Shown: positions 1 through 12,089, counted from the first letter of the stretch. The stretch is 64,000 nt of DNA from Isochrysis galbana (GCA_018136815.1 CM030936.1:2879079-2943078), one strand, 5' to 3'. Made by a program: numbers and translations. The notes: a model not told the origin generated them from the letters alone.

Positions 1-800
1 GTGCGCACTGCCCAATATGACTCCCAGTAGAAGGCCTTCAGCACATCTATTGGCGTGAACTGCCACGGCTCGTTTAGCGCTTCGACTCCAATCACGGAGG
101 GGAAGTTGCGCAGGGCAATCGCAATCCGTTGTAGCACTTGCACCGTCGTCCGGATATTGTCCCAAGATATGGACGCATAAGTCATCGTCAGCGGATCAAA
201 GGCGCCTTGCCACCCCGCCGAGCGCACCGGCCAGTGGGAAAAGTGGTCGTCGTCCGTCCAAGTTACATTGCGCGCAAGACCAGAATTGTCAAAGCCGTTT
301 TGCGAGTGACGTACCGCGTGAAGGTCAATGAGAACTCTCAGCCCGAGTCGCTCACATCTGCGGATGATGCGCCATAGCTCATCTATGGCTCCATCTGTGC
401 ACCTGCGACGGTGACGGCACCTGGAGCTCAACTGACAGGACAAAGAGGCCTCACAGCAAGCAAGCGGGGCTGCGCGCTCGGCAAGGCCAGTAGGGGCAGA
501 ACTCACCCGATGTACGGTTCATACGGCATCCACATCCAGTCTCCAACTGGTATACGCACGGTATTGATGCCCTGCTGCACAAGCTCGTGCAGGTCTCTGT
601 CGGTGACCCACTTCTGCCAGTGCTCGCGCAGTTGCCGGTTGCCCTCGACGGGTCCAAGACGGTACAGAAGCCATGCATATCGAAGGCGGTGCCGGTCCTC
701 GGCTTGCCCTCGAACTGGTAAAAGAGGCTGGGTGTGATCCAGGGCTGCAGAACATCCAGCCAGCGAGGTTGACGCCACGCAGCGCATGCCAAGTACGAGC
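1..800 (-). CDS. Exo-1,3-beta-glucanase-like glycoside hydrolase, family GH5 (partial)
   Basis: Probable hydrolase of beta-1,3-glucan (storage or wall glucan), GH5 subfamily of yeast exo-glucanases. Reading the minus strand from about 800, I see RGVNLAGW, QPWITPSLF, LREHW, INTVRIPVGDW, then LIDLHAVRHSQNGFDNSG and EALNEPW, whose Glu is the family's acid/base. These occur in the family order. An intron at 403-506 (donor GTGAGT, acceptor CGCAG) joins exons 507-800 and 1-402 in frame. The first visible exon probably starts after an AG near 800, so upstream exons are missing, and the C-terminal half with the nucleophile Glu lies beyond the window edge. The frame slips twice (752/753 and 657/658), each time as if one base were missing. 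That could be assembly error or a recent pseudogene. Family assignment is firm; integrity is not. Confidence 0.82.
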
Positions 801-839
801 TCATGATGCGGTGCTCCTCAGACTCCGAGGTATCCCGGT

Positions 840-2800
840 TGCATGTGTACTCAGACAGCTCGGGGATCGGCAGCGCGAGCCGTCGGCGCGAGCGCATCGG
901 CGCGCGGGGCCGCCCGCCGCCCCCCCGGCCTCCCGCGCGCCGGCGCCGATCCGCCACTGCCCGGCTTGGCGCACCAAACAGAAAACACCACCCCCTGCCC
1001 TGTTGGCTGTGTTGGCAAGTAGGAGTAGAGTAGGAGTGCGAATCTTTAGAACTGCGCATCTCTTCCTCTCTTCCTCTTTTCCTCTCCCCCCCCCTCCCCC
1101 GCGTCTCTCTCTCCTCTGGCGGCCTAGAAAATACAAGTCGCGATTTAAATAAAATTCGACCCGACCCCGATTCTCGTAAACAGGGGGTAAAAAATGCGAC
1201 CCCCAAGCGAACCGTAAAACGGCACCATACCGTGAGAAACCCGTACCCCCCGAACAAAACAAAGGATGTAATCTCAAAAATGAACCCCCCTCCAACGCGT
1301 TCCATTGCCCCCTGAGCTGCCCTTGCTGGCCCTTTGGGAGCCGGGAGCCCCAACGGAATAGGCCTAAATAGAAATATGCAATTTTTGGGCCAAAATATGC
1401 AGTGCATGTATGCAAATATGCAAAAAACCCTCCCCAGATATGCTGCAAAATATGCAAAATATGCGGTGGGCGGTGGCGATGGCGGTGGGCGGGCAACGAG
1501 CGGCGGCGGCACGCCATACGTTCACCCTTCGCCCCGCGGGGGAATTCTGGGCGTGATTGCGGGTGGGAACCTGGGGGCCTCCCCTGGGACAACGGGTTAC
1601 TGTCACAACATGAGATGGGAAATGGGAACATTAACGTAAACAGACGCTTGCTCGAGGGGAGGCCCTCGTACAGGTTCTCGTACGACCGGCGGAAGATCCA
1701 CGAGAGGTAGGGTGGGGAGGGGAAAAATCGACTTTTCAGAATTGGGCCCAATTGGCCTTATGATGGCATGGGACACTTTGTTGTGATGGTAGGAATGCAC
1801 CTTCCAAGTCTCAGCTTCTAGTTCTTTCGCGCGCGCGCGCTCTGACGGGCGAAAAATCTCATTTTTTGGTCGGGTGCAATCGACGGGCCCGCTCAGTTGA
1901 GCGTTGCCACTTTGGCGATCGCTTGAAAGCCGCTCATGGTCGCCAACCGGCGTTTTTTTTGCTGGTTGGGTACCGGTGGTTATGGTCGGGTTGAGACACG
2001 AGCTAGCTGCCCATAATTTGAACGTATATCTACATTCTTTTACATACCCCCAACGCAATACACACAGACACACGTTGGGCCGTCGGACCAGCAGTACAAA
2101 AATGAGTCGCCGGGACATCACACCGCCAATCAACCGCCGATACCGGTGAATTCAGCCCCAAATACATGTACAAAACAAGGCAGCGTCCAGCCTGTGCCAT
2201 ATCTCGACGAATAACGCGCGCCACGGCCTGAATTTTGCAGGCGCTGTGGGCACGCGTGAGCGCCAAAGAGCCAACCCCGCAGGGAGGCCATTGGCGATCG
2301 CGCATGCTGAATATCGAGGGCTGGGAGCACTTTACCAACCAAAACACGATCGACCACGCGCGATCTACCCCTCCAAGCGCGCCCGTACCCCCACCAGCAC
2401 TGGCCGCCTTCACATCGCAAGCCCCAACAGAGCGCTTGGCACTCTGGGATCCCTGCGCGGTCGCGAGCGCGGCGACGCCGTCGAGATCGACGCAGATGCT
2501 TCTGGGGGAACTGTGCCCCTCCAGGAATGCCCATCCGACCACCGATGGGAGGCCTCCCTGTCGAGTGCGGGCTAGAATGAGAGGGGCGAACCCTCTACTT
2601 GGCCCATTCCGTAGAGCTGAGCCGAACGGCGACAGTCTTTCTGAGCGCCTTTCGAAACGGGCAGTCCGAGAATCCGTACGTGAATGTCGTGCTCTTTACG
2701 TAAGAGTAGTGATATATTTTTTTCTCCTTACTATCGTTAAAAATATTTTGTTTTTGCTCTTTTTCGTTCAATTTAGGCACTTAATCGGGTAGCTATGGGC
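840..2800. other. Intergenic, low complexity and repeat-derived
   Basis: No convincing gene. It holds CT-rich tracts (1060-1130), a run of ATATGCAAAATATGC-type short repeats (1372-1462), and a segment at 1535-1605 that is repeated near 61280-61350. An A/T-rich stretch with a GGGAAAAATCGACTTTTCA motif at about 1717-1742 recurs near 53258. A 176-codon minus-strand ORF (1603-2133) is open but matches nothing I know and overlaps these repeats. Confidence 0.5.
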
Positions 2801-2818
2801 AAACTTACACAATGAGAG

Positions 2819-4101
2819 TCATTCCGCGTTGGCTACCGAGGGCTGCATCCCACGCTTCACTAGCTCCGCAGGACTAAACCGCCACCCCATGTGCTTATTG
2901 CGGTTCCAATTACCCTCCGTCAAGACAGACACGAAAACGTTTCTTCCTCTTCGAAGTCCGCATCGGCTGGCCAACGGATGCGCACCGCTCCTGATTGTAG
3001 GATCTTCTGGCAACGCGGGCTCTCTTTATCTGAGGTGCCGTTGGCGATCTGCACGACCTCACCCGCGCACCAAATGAGCATCGCCTTCCGCTTCCCCGTC
3101 TTCTCGTCCAAAGTCCAGTAACGCCAATTGATCTCGATCTCCGCCCCGACAAACTCGTCGTTCAGCTTGGGCGGCTTAGCAGGTTGCCGGTCGCTGGTAA
3201 TATCGAGTTCGCCCTCGATCTCTAGCTCCTCGCGTTTACGCTCAGCCAACTTCAGAAGCTGCTCGGGATCGAGATCTTTGGTTGTCATCGACGTACTCGC
3301 AGCTTGCACCGTTGGCGTGCCCAACTCTTTGAAAGTCTTGCGCTTCATCACGGGCACCGCCGCCCTCCTCGGGAGATTGCCGGTGCGCCGGCGCTGATTT
3401 TCTTCGGTGAGCATCTCCTTCAGCATCTCCGATAGGCTCGCCACCGTGCCGACGGTCGCATCGCTGCTTGACGACCATTGAAGCTTGAAGTGCACAAACC
3501 CGAGGCCGATCACGCGCATCTCGAGTTGCTCGCGGAGCCAATCGAGCTGCTGCTGCGTCGGGTCTGCCGATCGCCCGCCAGGGTGTGCTCCGCAAGTTTT
3601 CGCATCCTTGGCCATTTTAGCGAGGGAAGATCTCATTTCGGTGACAGTGTTGACACCGCAAGTCTCCCAGCGTTGGTACAAGGAGAGGGCGATGGCGTAG
3701 CGCTCCACCAGGGCTTTGAGCTCGTTCTCGGAGTTGGTGCGGCGCTTCATGGCGATGTATTTGTCCAGCTCGGCGTGGTCAGCCTTGTCGATTGCTCGCT
3801 CATCCCGTACCTACTTAGCCAAATAGGGATGTCTATGAGCTCTTAAGAGTGAACTGCGACTTCCCAATCAAATAAAAGTAATACTACTATATAGAGGGAG
3901 GGCTAGTGGCTAGTGGAGGCTAGTGGGCTTTACCGTTAGACGAGCTAGCTCAAAAAGGGCGTCCTGCTCCTTTGGTGGTAGAGAGTCGTACACGCCGCCC
4001 GTGACGAAGCTCTTTGCCCTTATGCTCTGCGCCACTGCTGATGCCGCCTCCATCGAGATGCCCTTATTTTGTTGAAGTACGCGGTCGTACGTTCCTATCA
4101 C
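2819..4101 (-). CDS. Conserved hypothetical protein, multi-exon, frameshifted near its end
   Basis: Function unknown. Two exons join well: 3934 up to about 4101 (ending KEQDALFELARLT) and 2819-3810 (starting VRDERAIDKADHAELDKYI), across an intron at 3811-3933 with GTAAAG donor and TAG acceptor, phase 0. The protein has a charged helical first half and a compact C-terminal domain containing NWRYWTLDEKTGKRKAMLIW and GAVRIRWPADADF. The frame ends at 2920, but the next frame continues sensibly (SVLTEGNWNRNKHMGWRF) to 2819. Adding one T to the four-T run at 2934-2937 would restore it. The 5' exon has no ATG; an acceptor just inside 4101 suggests further upstream exons that I cannot place. I half recognise the C-terminal block as a multicopy algal family, but cannot name it. 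Confidence 0.5.
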
Positions 4102-4877
4102 AGGGTGTCTTGTGCCATTTGTGGTTCTATACCGTTAGTGTGCCTTGTGTGGCAGTGCCCCCTAGGTATCTTTTAATCATCTTGTCATGGCGTAGCGCGA
4201 TGGCGGCGCGGCGCGCCGCTCTCTCACCGCCGCCGGGGCTCGCGCTGCGGGCTCCCGGCGATATGGAGCTCCCACCCAGGTAGAGGGGCAGGGCTGGGCT
4301 TGCTGAGCCGACTCTCGCGGACCGCCGCGAGCTGCGCGCGCTCGCGCAGTCGCTTTGGGCTGCATGGCTGCATGGCGACGCATGGTGGCAAGCCCTCCTC
4401 TCTCCCTCTCTTTCTCCCCCTCTGGGAGAGCTGAGAGCTGGTCCCTCTGGGCCCCTTGCTCGGGAGGGGATGGATCTCATTGATCCTTGCTTGTTTGCAC
4501 CCTTGCCCGCATTGCCTCGCCTCGCTCGCGCGCGCTCGCGCGAGCTGCCCCTGTTGATCGCTGCTCGATCCATTCATTGCTGGGCGAGTGCCCCGTCTGG
4601 GTGAGTGCCCCTCTTTCTCTTTCTCTCCACCTCTCCCCCTTCCTTTTGTCTGGGAGAGTTGGGGTCCCGCTGGGCCTCTTTTTCGTTGCGCTGCCGTACT
4701 TTCTCTCTCCTCCCCTACTGGGAGGGTCGGTCCATCTGACCGGCTCGGCTGCGTTGTTGCACTGCCGTCCCTTCTCTCTCCTCCCCAACTGGCGGGAGGG
4801 TTGGTCCATCTGACCGGCTCGGCTGCGCCGTATTCTCTCTCTCTCCTCCCCCACTGGCAGGGTTTGTCACTTTAACT
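4102..4877. other. Intergenic, pyrimidine-rich, no gene seen
   Basis: Alternating CT-rich runs and short imperfect direct repeats. A unit around CTCTCCTCCCC..GGGAGGGTCGGTCCATCTGACCGGCTCGG occurs at about 4707-4752 and again at about 4777-4830, with a weaker third copy. Open frames here exist only because stops are rare in GC-rich DNA. Confidence 0.45.
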
Positions 4878-5489
4878 TTAACCTCGGCTGCCCGCCAATG
4901 GCTGCAGGACAGGCCCATTGCTGAGCCACGTCTTGTTGCCTGTAGGTGGTGCCCACACCTCACCGGCGAGGCGCATTCTGCCAAAGCGATCGGCGTCCGA
5001 CTCGGCTGCAAGCACCCATGCTTGCACTCGCCTGATGTCGGCGTCGAGATGCGCCGTGAGCAGCAGCGCGAGGAGGAGCACCTCGTGCGATGTCGCGTCC
5101 GCTGCTCCAGGCGCGTAGAATTTTCCACGATCTACGATGCCAGCATCGCCGTCATTGCATATCTCCATGGTGTCGAAGAGACCCGGTTCGTTGTCACGCG
5201 AAGCCTCGCTCTGCGTAGCAACAAATGCCTCAAAAAGATTCCGTTGCTCTGGGGTGAAAGATTCTGTGAGTCGTAAACATTGCTCGAGCGCCTGGACCGA
5301 GCACAGGTTGAATACTGCGCGGTTTGCACTTGCGTGGGTGAGGGGGCGCTCCACCTTGCATGCATCGGGTTCGGAGCGAGCGGCTGGGGTGATTGCGAGG
5401 CAGGGCAGCTCCGCATAAGTGCTTTCGCGCTCTTGATGCGCGTCGGAGCGCGTCGGGTCGCCGTTCATCATGTCACTGGGCAGGGGCAT
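4878..5489 (-). CDS. Hypothetical protein, possible exon
   Basis: Unrecognised ORF of 203 codons from the ATG at 5487-5489 (MPLPSDMMNGD). The open frame extends upstream to 5648, but that part is Pro/Ser-rich and intergenic in character. The middle has protein-like character: an amphipathic helix region beginning FTPEQRNLFEAFVATQ, an acidic patch (EICNDGDAGIVDRGKFYAP) and a long helix (TSHEVLLLALLLTAHLDADI). No signal peptide or membrane segment. It could be one exon of a longer gene. Confidence 0.33.
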   Translation of the reverse strand: MPLPSDMMNGDPTRSDAHQERESTYAELPCLAITPAARSEPDACKVERPLTHASANRAVFNLCSVQALEQCLRLTESFTPEQRNLFEAFVATQSEASRDNEPGLFDTMEICNDGDAGIVDRGKFYAPGAADATSHEVLLLALLLTAHLDADIRRVQAWVLAAESDADRFGRMRLAGEVWAPPTGNKTWLSNGPVLQPLAGSRG

Positions 5490-5814
5490 GAGGTGTGGGT
5501 GAGGTGGGGGCAGCGACCAGGATGCTGGCAGGTGAAAAAGGAATAACGGACTCTGAGGATGGCGGGAACGTCGAGGGACCGGTGAGAGGGCCGCTAGGAC
5601 CGTCTCAACCGATTCCCTCTCGTGCGGAGGGGCGGACCGCCGCCACACTCCTTCTGGAGTGCGGCGAAGGTCTGCCTGTTAGGGTGGGCCGGGGACGTCA
5701 TCGCTTCCCCCCCCCCGCGACGGAAAGGACGGAAAAGGGCGGGGGGAATTCGCCCAGTTTCTCAAGAAAAAAAACAGCCCGAAGAAGCGACTCGCGGTTT
5801 TTTTTTTGTCTTCC

Positions 5815-6345
5815 CCTCCCCACCCCTACGAGAGGACCCCGCCGCGATGTCGAAGACGTTGATGAGCCCGTCTCCGATGCGCTTGCCGTCGGCGCCGGTG
5901 GCCGCCTGGCCGAAGAGGACGGCGCCGCCCGCGAGGTCGGTGGTGGCGCGCATGTCGAAGTTGCCGCTGCTGACGCCGCCGCCCGTGAAGGCGTTGTAGA
6001 GCGCCGGGTCGACGAGCCAGACGGAGGAGGTGGCGAGGGCGGTGGCGGCGAGGGTGGAGGCGGCGATGGCGGTGGCGGTGAAGGAGAAGGCGGTGAAGGA
6101 GGAGGCTGTGAAGGAGGAGGCAGCGAGGGCGGAGGCGGCGAGCGGCGAGGGCGGAGGCGGCGAGGGCGGAGGAGGAGCCGGAGGGGGCGGAGACGGAGGA
6201 GGCGGCGAGGCGCGGAGGCGGTGAGGGTGGCGGCGGAGGTGGTGGTGGCGGCGAGGGTGGTGGCGGTGAAGGCGGAGGCGGTGAAGGCGGAGGCAGTGAA
6301 GGCGGAGGCGGCGGAGATGGAGGAGGCCCCCCCGGAACAAAAGTC
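5815..6345 (-). CDS. Pro-Ser-rich protein exon fragment over a CCGCCTCC-type minisatellite
   Basis: On the minus strand one frame reads long PPPPSPPPPSP repeats, as in hydroxyproline-rich extracellular proteins. The repeat is followed (about 5815-6020) by a non-repetitive stretch in another frame: SSVWLVDPALYNAFTGGG, DMRATTDLAGGAVLFGQAA and GDGLINVFDI. The last resembles a short calcium-binding or dockerin-like loop. The repeat frame and the unique frame disagree, so either the repeat has expanded out of frame or bases are miscounted. Probably part of a secreted protein, now broken or mis-assembled. Confidence 0.35.
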
Positions 6346-6524
6346 CAAAGTCCAAAGTATGAAAGTATGCCAAAGCCACTCCCCCTCCGCTCCCCGTAAC
6401 ATGAACATGCCCCTGCCTCTAAGTCTAGGGCTCCACCGTAATCGTAGCCTACAAACAAACAACGTGCATACACACGCCTACATGAAGACTCACATCCTCC
6501 ACGCCTTCATGAACCTCTTTACGA

Positions 6525-8060
6525 CTATTTTTGCATAGCTCCTTTGATTTCGTATAGCCCATATTTGTTCAATTCAACGCTCCATCGCTCAAGTAAGGCG
6601 GCCGTGTTGGAGCGACCGTAGGTCAGGCGAAGCGAATCATCTTGAAGCCCAAATAGCGAACTTGGAACCAGCATCAGCCTGGCCCGTGACCGTAGGGCTG
6701 CGGCATACGAGGTGGCGCTTAAGCCCACCGAACCGGTCTGTGTGGCATGCACGCGCACCAAGCAGAACGTCCCCCCACGTGGCTGCGACACTAGGCTCAT
6801 CACATCCGAATTACGTTGTATGAATTGTCCCACGGCCACCAGGTTTTGATGGATGAGCTTCAAGGCGCGTCGCCGTAGGGCATCCTGGTGGGTGAGTGCG
6901 ATGATGGCGAGCGCTTCTGATGGCGCGGGAGGGCATACAGAGATGTAGTCTTTTATCTCGGCAATGCGCGAAAGAAGCCTCTCATCTTGCGATGCAACCC
7001 AGCCGATCCGCAAGCCCGGAAGACCTAGCGTTTTTGATAAACCTGAAAGGGAGATGCCGCGCTCGTAAACATCACATGCAGCAGGCAGTTGAGCTGCTCC
7101 ATGGGGCTGCGCAGCATTCAACGCTCCTCTACCGAAATGGCCAATCGGCACCCCGTTGTGCTCGAGCCCTCTATACATTTCGTCGACGAAAAGATACGCC
7201 TGGTGGCGCCGGCAGAGGTCAATCACGCTTTCCTGCACGTGCTCTCGCGTGCATGATGCATTGCATGCTTTGTTCCCACTGATTGATTGAGACGTGTCGT
7301 TAGTCGGCATGGAACTTGTGGGATGGCCACCCTGATTGAATTGCGAGGCTGACAACATCGCTCCCGTCGGGTTATGTGGCATATTCATGACTATCAAAAC
7401 TTTGCGCTGAGCCGATTTCTTCTGAGACGTAGACTCGAGTAGACGATTGAGATCAGCCACATCAAATGTGACCTCAGGCGGGATCCCAGTAGATTCAGGA
7501 TCGCTAGGACTGTACCGCGGGAACCAAGGTAGCACTTCGCACCCAATCGCCCTCGCCACTTCTGACAGAGACTGGTACGCCGGAGCTGTGTGCACAACAA
7601 CGTCCCCCGCAGACAAGAGTGCACGCATTGTCAAGTAGATTCCTTCCTACAACGCAGGGCAGGAGATGGGCTGATCAACCTTGGTTGGGGCTCCCTTTGA
7701 GCCCTTGCCCTCTTTTCGGGAGCCCCGCACCACATCCACCTGCGGTGCCACGACAATGATCTGATCCGGTCGTATGTAATTGTAGTGAGTCTTTGCGATC
7801 GCCTCTCGCAACCTCGTCCCGCCTGGCTGCTCGGTGTACCCCAGGCTTATGGCCTCAAACGCCTGACGCTCTGTGCTGCTCGCCATTGAAAGCAGCTGGT
7901 GCATCGCCAGCGGCTCGACCTCAGAAGAACTGAGCGAGTCTGCCTGGGCGCGATCGACGGCAGCCCATCCCTCATACCGCTCCACTAGGAAGGGTCTCAG
8001 CTCGCGCGCCGAGGCGGCTGCTGAGAAGCAGCGAGCCGATGGCCGAAGGAGCGCGCGCAT
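6525..8060 (-). CDS. PLP-dependent class I/II aminotransferase
   Basis: Likely transfers an amino group using pyridoxal phosphate; substrate not predictable. Three exons: 7740-8060, 7331-7646, 6525-7243. Introns 7647-7739 and 7244-7330 have GT-AG ends, and splicing gives a continuous 451-residue frame with APQ|EGIYLTMRALL and SASQFNQEHVQESV across the junctions. Family features in order: GYTEQPGGTRLREAIA, MNMPHNPTGAML (Asn-Pro substrate loop), VDEMYRGLEHNG, SGLSKTLGLPGLRIGW (the PLP-binding Lys), and the C-terminal small domain with GGTFCLVR. The start MRALLRPSARCFSAAASARE is Arg/Ser/Ala-rich like a mitochondrial presequence, supporting the ATG at 8058-8060. It is divergent to the gene that starts near 8462. 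Confidence 0.88.
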
Positions 8061-8461
8061 CGCCGGCAGCTGGCCCGTCCGAGCGAGAGAGAGAGGGGGG
8101 CGGGGGGGGGGAGGGAGAGTTGAAGAGAGAAGAGAAGAGAGAGAGCGAAAGGAAATTGCGAGAGAGAGAGTCTGGCTCGGTCTTCTCTCTTCTTCTCTCT
8201 CACATCTCTTCTTCTTCTTCTTCTTCTCCCTTCTCTTGTACTCTAGGGCTCTACTTAGAAGAGTGTGGCTCGCTCGCTCTCAAACCATTTTACAAGATTG
8301 TCTCTGTTCACACTATTCACACTCAGTACGTGTTCATTCACCAATACATGGGAGTATTTGTCAGTCCAGCCAATTTTCGCGCCTCCCCCCCCCCCCCCCC
8401 CCCCCTCCCCGCTCCCCGTCAGGCTCCCCCCCCTCCCCACTTGCGCGGCGCGCACCAGCCG
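8061..8461. promoter_or_regulatory. Divergent intergenic region with GA/CT runs and a C21 tract
   Basis: About 400 bp separates the aminotransferase (minus) from the membrane protein (plus) and should hold both promoters. It contains GA-rich tracts (8085-8170), (CTT)n around 8200-8230 and 21 consecutive C at 8385-8405. No clear TATA box was seen. An upstream exon encoding a signal peptide for the plus-strand gene could also be hidden here. Confidence 0.4.
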
Positions 8462-11004
8462 ATGGCCAACCTCTTCTACGAGAACTTGCCCGACGGGATC
8501 CACGACGTGCTCATCGGGCCACAGAACGGCATCTTTCTCACCGGCTACGATTCCATTCGACGCCTCTGCCTCGTGCTCTACGCCCCCCCTTCGGGCAGCG
8601 GATGCGGGTGCTCTCACAGCTTCCATACCGAGACTATGGCCGTTACACGCCCACCGTGCTTGGCGCGCACGACGCGCAGCGAGGCGCGCTATACATCTTG
8701 CTCTATCAAACGCCCATATCCTGGGGCATTGAGCGCATGTCGCTCTTCCGCATCCACCCGGACTCGGGCGAGCAGACGTTGCTTGCTGACTCGAATGCTC
8801 CATTTTGGGCGCCCACTGCAATGATCCTCCGTGCTGATGGATCCATCCTGGTGGGACTCTCTGGCTACGGTCCGATAATGCGCTACTACGGCTGTAACGA
8901 AACTAATTGTGATGGGCCAGAGACACTCAACACCGCTGCCTCTAACGCCACAGGCAAAGTGGGCATGACAGAGGTGCGCAACCAAGATGGCTCCAATATG
9001 TTGTGCTTAGTGACTGGGGCCGATCAGCTCCTCGGCAGATCTGGGACGATCCTTTGCGAGCGGCCGGATGGATCATTGCATACGATCTGGGCTGAGGAAG
9101 ATGGCACCACGATCCCCAAGGGAGGGGACGAACCAGATGAGAGGGGAGGTATCGCTGATCGGAGTGGTCTGAACGGTGTCCGATCGTCTGTTACGACTGT
9201 TGGAACGCATCCGCCTCCTCAGGGCTCGTCCTTGGTCGAGGGCAGAGCTCTCGCGAGCTGGCGGGCTGCGGCGAAGCATGCGAGTGGTTCGGCCGCTGAG
9301 GCAGAGCTTGCCCGCACCGGCAAGCTTTGGGAGCGCCAGCACCTCTGGCGACCGGTCGATGTACACGACCACCAACCAAGCGAAACCTTGTCTTGGTGGA
9401 TCAACCCAAGATGGCGCGAGACTGTGCTGCTCAGCACGGGCGGCAACGGCCGGCCAGGTTCAGGGAGTTTGAGTTCGAATCCAAACTCGTCGGTGGGCTT
9501 GACGGCTGGTCGATCGGCGCAGAGACCTTGGGCCTACGACATGACGAGCAGCCTCCATGATCCCTCGATCCTTGCGCGTGGCCCTAGTGTAGAGCTCACA
9601 TACCTCGGCAACGGTGGCGACAAGGGAGACCGGGCAGCTGTTGCTCAGACTCCTCGGTATGCTGACTCCATCTTAATCGTTTCTCGGGATCGAATGAGCG
9701 AATTCGGCCTCGAGCAAGGCTCCGTGCACGCCCTCCTTCCTCGGTCGGCTCGTGGCAATGAGACTTGTGATGCTGTGGGATGTTGGGACCCACCTCGTCC
9801 CCTCGCCACTTCGCTCTCCAACCCGCGTGGCGTGGCTGTTGACGAGACTCTGGGCAAATTGTACGTCGTCGAGCAAAATACGCTCCACGGCTCCAATTAC
9901 GAGCTGTTCGAGGGGGATGTTCTCGAATTTTGCGTTGCGGGCTACTACGACTGTTCGGCCGGCCAAAACTCTGGCGAATGCGTGTGTGCCTCAGGCTTCG
10001 GAGGTGCGTGCTGTGATTCTCCAGCTGCAGCTGGCTTTTTCTCTTCAATCCTAGCGACGGCCGGGCTGTGGTCTACCTTTGCTCCTCCTCTTCTTGCCGC
10101 AGCGGCATTACTTTACTTTGGCACTCGTACGCGGCGAGGGTTTAATGATGAGGAAAACTTTCCTCCTAGGGCAACTAGCGGCGCATCAGGGTCACGGCGT
10201 GAAGTTTGCATACAACACTCTAATCACTGGCAATCCAGTGGAAGCTCCCGGGGCCTTCATCCTCTGCGTGAGCCGTTGATGCGCTCACAGGCGAAGGGCA
10301 CCTACACGTCTCTTGCACCGTGCGAGCAGTCGACCTCCGGTGCTAGCTTTGCCGGAGCTGACGTTGGTCCAAATTCTAGTCGTACTTCGTGTAGACCGGG
10401 CGGCTTATCGCCGCAAACAGCTCGTCGTGAGGTGACGTGGGCCTCTCCCGCCAAACTGAGCGCACGAAATTGCAGTTCAACATCCATAGCCTCTCTAGCA
10501 TCGATTGGGGGTTGCTCCACAGATCATGCTCAAGATGCCTGCCGAACGCCTTTGAATCGCGAACTACGAAAATCTAGCCGGGGCAATCCAGCAAAACTAG
10601 TTAGCCATCCCAGCCGAGGCCATAGTACTGGATATTATGCACACGCTGGAGGTAGTGAGAGGCGAGATGAGAATGAAGATGCTGGCCCTCGCCGCAGTAG
10701 CTCTTCCGCGCATTTGTACCACAGTATGGTCATCCTGCCGGATACGCAGAGCGACCCGGTACCAATCGAAGATGCCATGGGGGAGCAATGGCGTTCTAGC
10801 ATACCTCGTCCCAACACACGCTCCGGGCTTGGTGAATGGCTCGCATCAGGCTTTGGGGGCATGGATTTCCTTGAGGAGAGATCGACCGGGACGCCGTGTT
10901 CCACAGGCGGCACGCCTCGCTCCACTTGTGGGACTCCACTCTCATCGTCTGACTGCGGGGCTGGTGACACGTTGGAGCACTCTACTAGGGGCGGCGAGGA
11001 GTAG
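8462..11004 (+). CDS. Beta-propeller-like (NHL-type) single-pass membrane protein
   Basis: Probably an extracellular or lumenal six-bladed propeller anchored in a membrane. The N-terminal part reads MANLFYENLPDGIHDVLIG and GIFLTGYDSIRRLCLVLYAP. The frame then changes at seven C (8583-8589) and continues FGQRMRVLSQLPYRDYGRY, RILRADGSILVGLSGYG-like blades and ATSLSNPRGVAVDETLGKLY; one extra C would join them. A Cys-rich EGF-like stretch (about 9950-10020, CSAGQNSGECVCASGFGG) precedes a membrane segment (about 10030-10120, APPLLAAAALLYF) and a long Ser/Arg-rich cytoplasmic tail of about 290 residues. The 9110-9540 part reads poorly and may contain unrecognised introns. No signal peptide follows the chosen ATG, so the true start may lie upstream. 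Confidence 0.6.
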
Positions 11005-12089
11005 AAGCTGGAGGGAAGCAATTGTTCTCGCTTGAAGTCGTGAAGCATGGGTTGTCGATGTTGCCTTGAATGTGCTTGTCTTAAGCCACTTATCTAATGA
11101 TTGGCATGAAACGAACCTCTGGCGAACGCTAATTGCGCATCATCTCGTGGGCGGGCACACGGCGCTGGGAGGGGGGGGGGGGGAGTGTCATGCGCACGCC
11201 GATACGGCGCGGGGCGGGCGGGCGTTTCATGTTCTGTGGTCTAAAGACGAGTTCGACTTAATACAATATTGAACGGATATTATTATTAGTATCAACACAC
11301 CATTGACCATTGATTGTCATTTACTACAAACAATATCGGATTGTAAGCATGATCATGGCGCCCCTGTGGCCTGTGGGTGGAGAATGCTGTTACAGATGGT
11401 CCTCCACCCGCTCCGTCCTATCCTGTCATTTCTTCACTTTCTAAATCCGGCGAGACTTCTCTTCACGTGAGGAGAGGCGACGGGCGACGGACCTCCTCTG
11501 TTCTTTTCTCTTTCTTCTTCTCCTCCCCTTCTCCACGCGCATGTCCTGTTTATGTTAGTTTTCTACGTATCTACGGTGAGTGCGCGTTCGATAGAGGTGT
11601 GAGAGATTGTAAGAAGAATTTTATCCGGTTCTGTTGCGAAGAGAGCGCGAGCGACGAGCGATGGCGTCGCTCTCCCTCGTCATCTCTCATCTCGGCCGCC
11701 CTGGTTGCCGCGATGGTGCCAGGGCGATATGTATGGAGCTGCTGCACGGGATGGGATGGGGCCCTCTAACCCCATCCCCATCCCAGTGGGCCGCGCCCGC
11801 CTGCCGCGTCTGCGTGTGCTCGTTGAGCCACTGCAGCCGGAAACCCTCCCCTCCTTGCTCAGCCGCATGGCTGCAGCGATAGAGATGTAGAGATGGAGCA
11901 AGGTGTGGGGGGCTTGTCGTGGCTTGTGTGAGGGACCCCTATGGCCTCTCCCATCTCCCATCCATGGCCCCACTGGGTCACTCCCACTTTGAACTGCCCC
12001 CTCCGCTGGCCTCGCGGCCAAGTCTCCGCTCTCGTGCGCGCTCGCTGAGCTGCTGCGGCTGGAATCCCTCCCCTCCTCGCTTGATCCTA
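11005..12089. other. Intergenic, no gene seen
   Basis: Contains a G13 tract (about 11169-11182), an A/T-rich stretch at 11260-11350 that may be the 3' untranslated region of the upstream gene, CT-rich runs, and the near-duplicate GGGATGGGATGGGG / CCCCATCCCCATCCC at 11747-11785, which could fold back. Segments such as 11600-11720 resemble 50830-50960 in reverse orientation, so part is dispersed repeat. Confidence 0.4.

Noticed and set aside
451-1751. Long minus-strand ORFs over 0.45-1.75 kb as full proteins
   Set aside because: Only the part below about 800 has family motifs. The rest is Arg/Gly/Pro-rich translation of CT-rich and repeat DNA.
9460-9492. tRNA T-arm-like hairpin GAGTTTGAGTTCGAATCCAAACTC
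   Set aside because: It has a perfect B-box-like loop but lies within the open frame of the propeller protein, and no other tRNA arms can be drawn around it.
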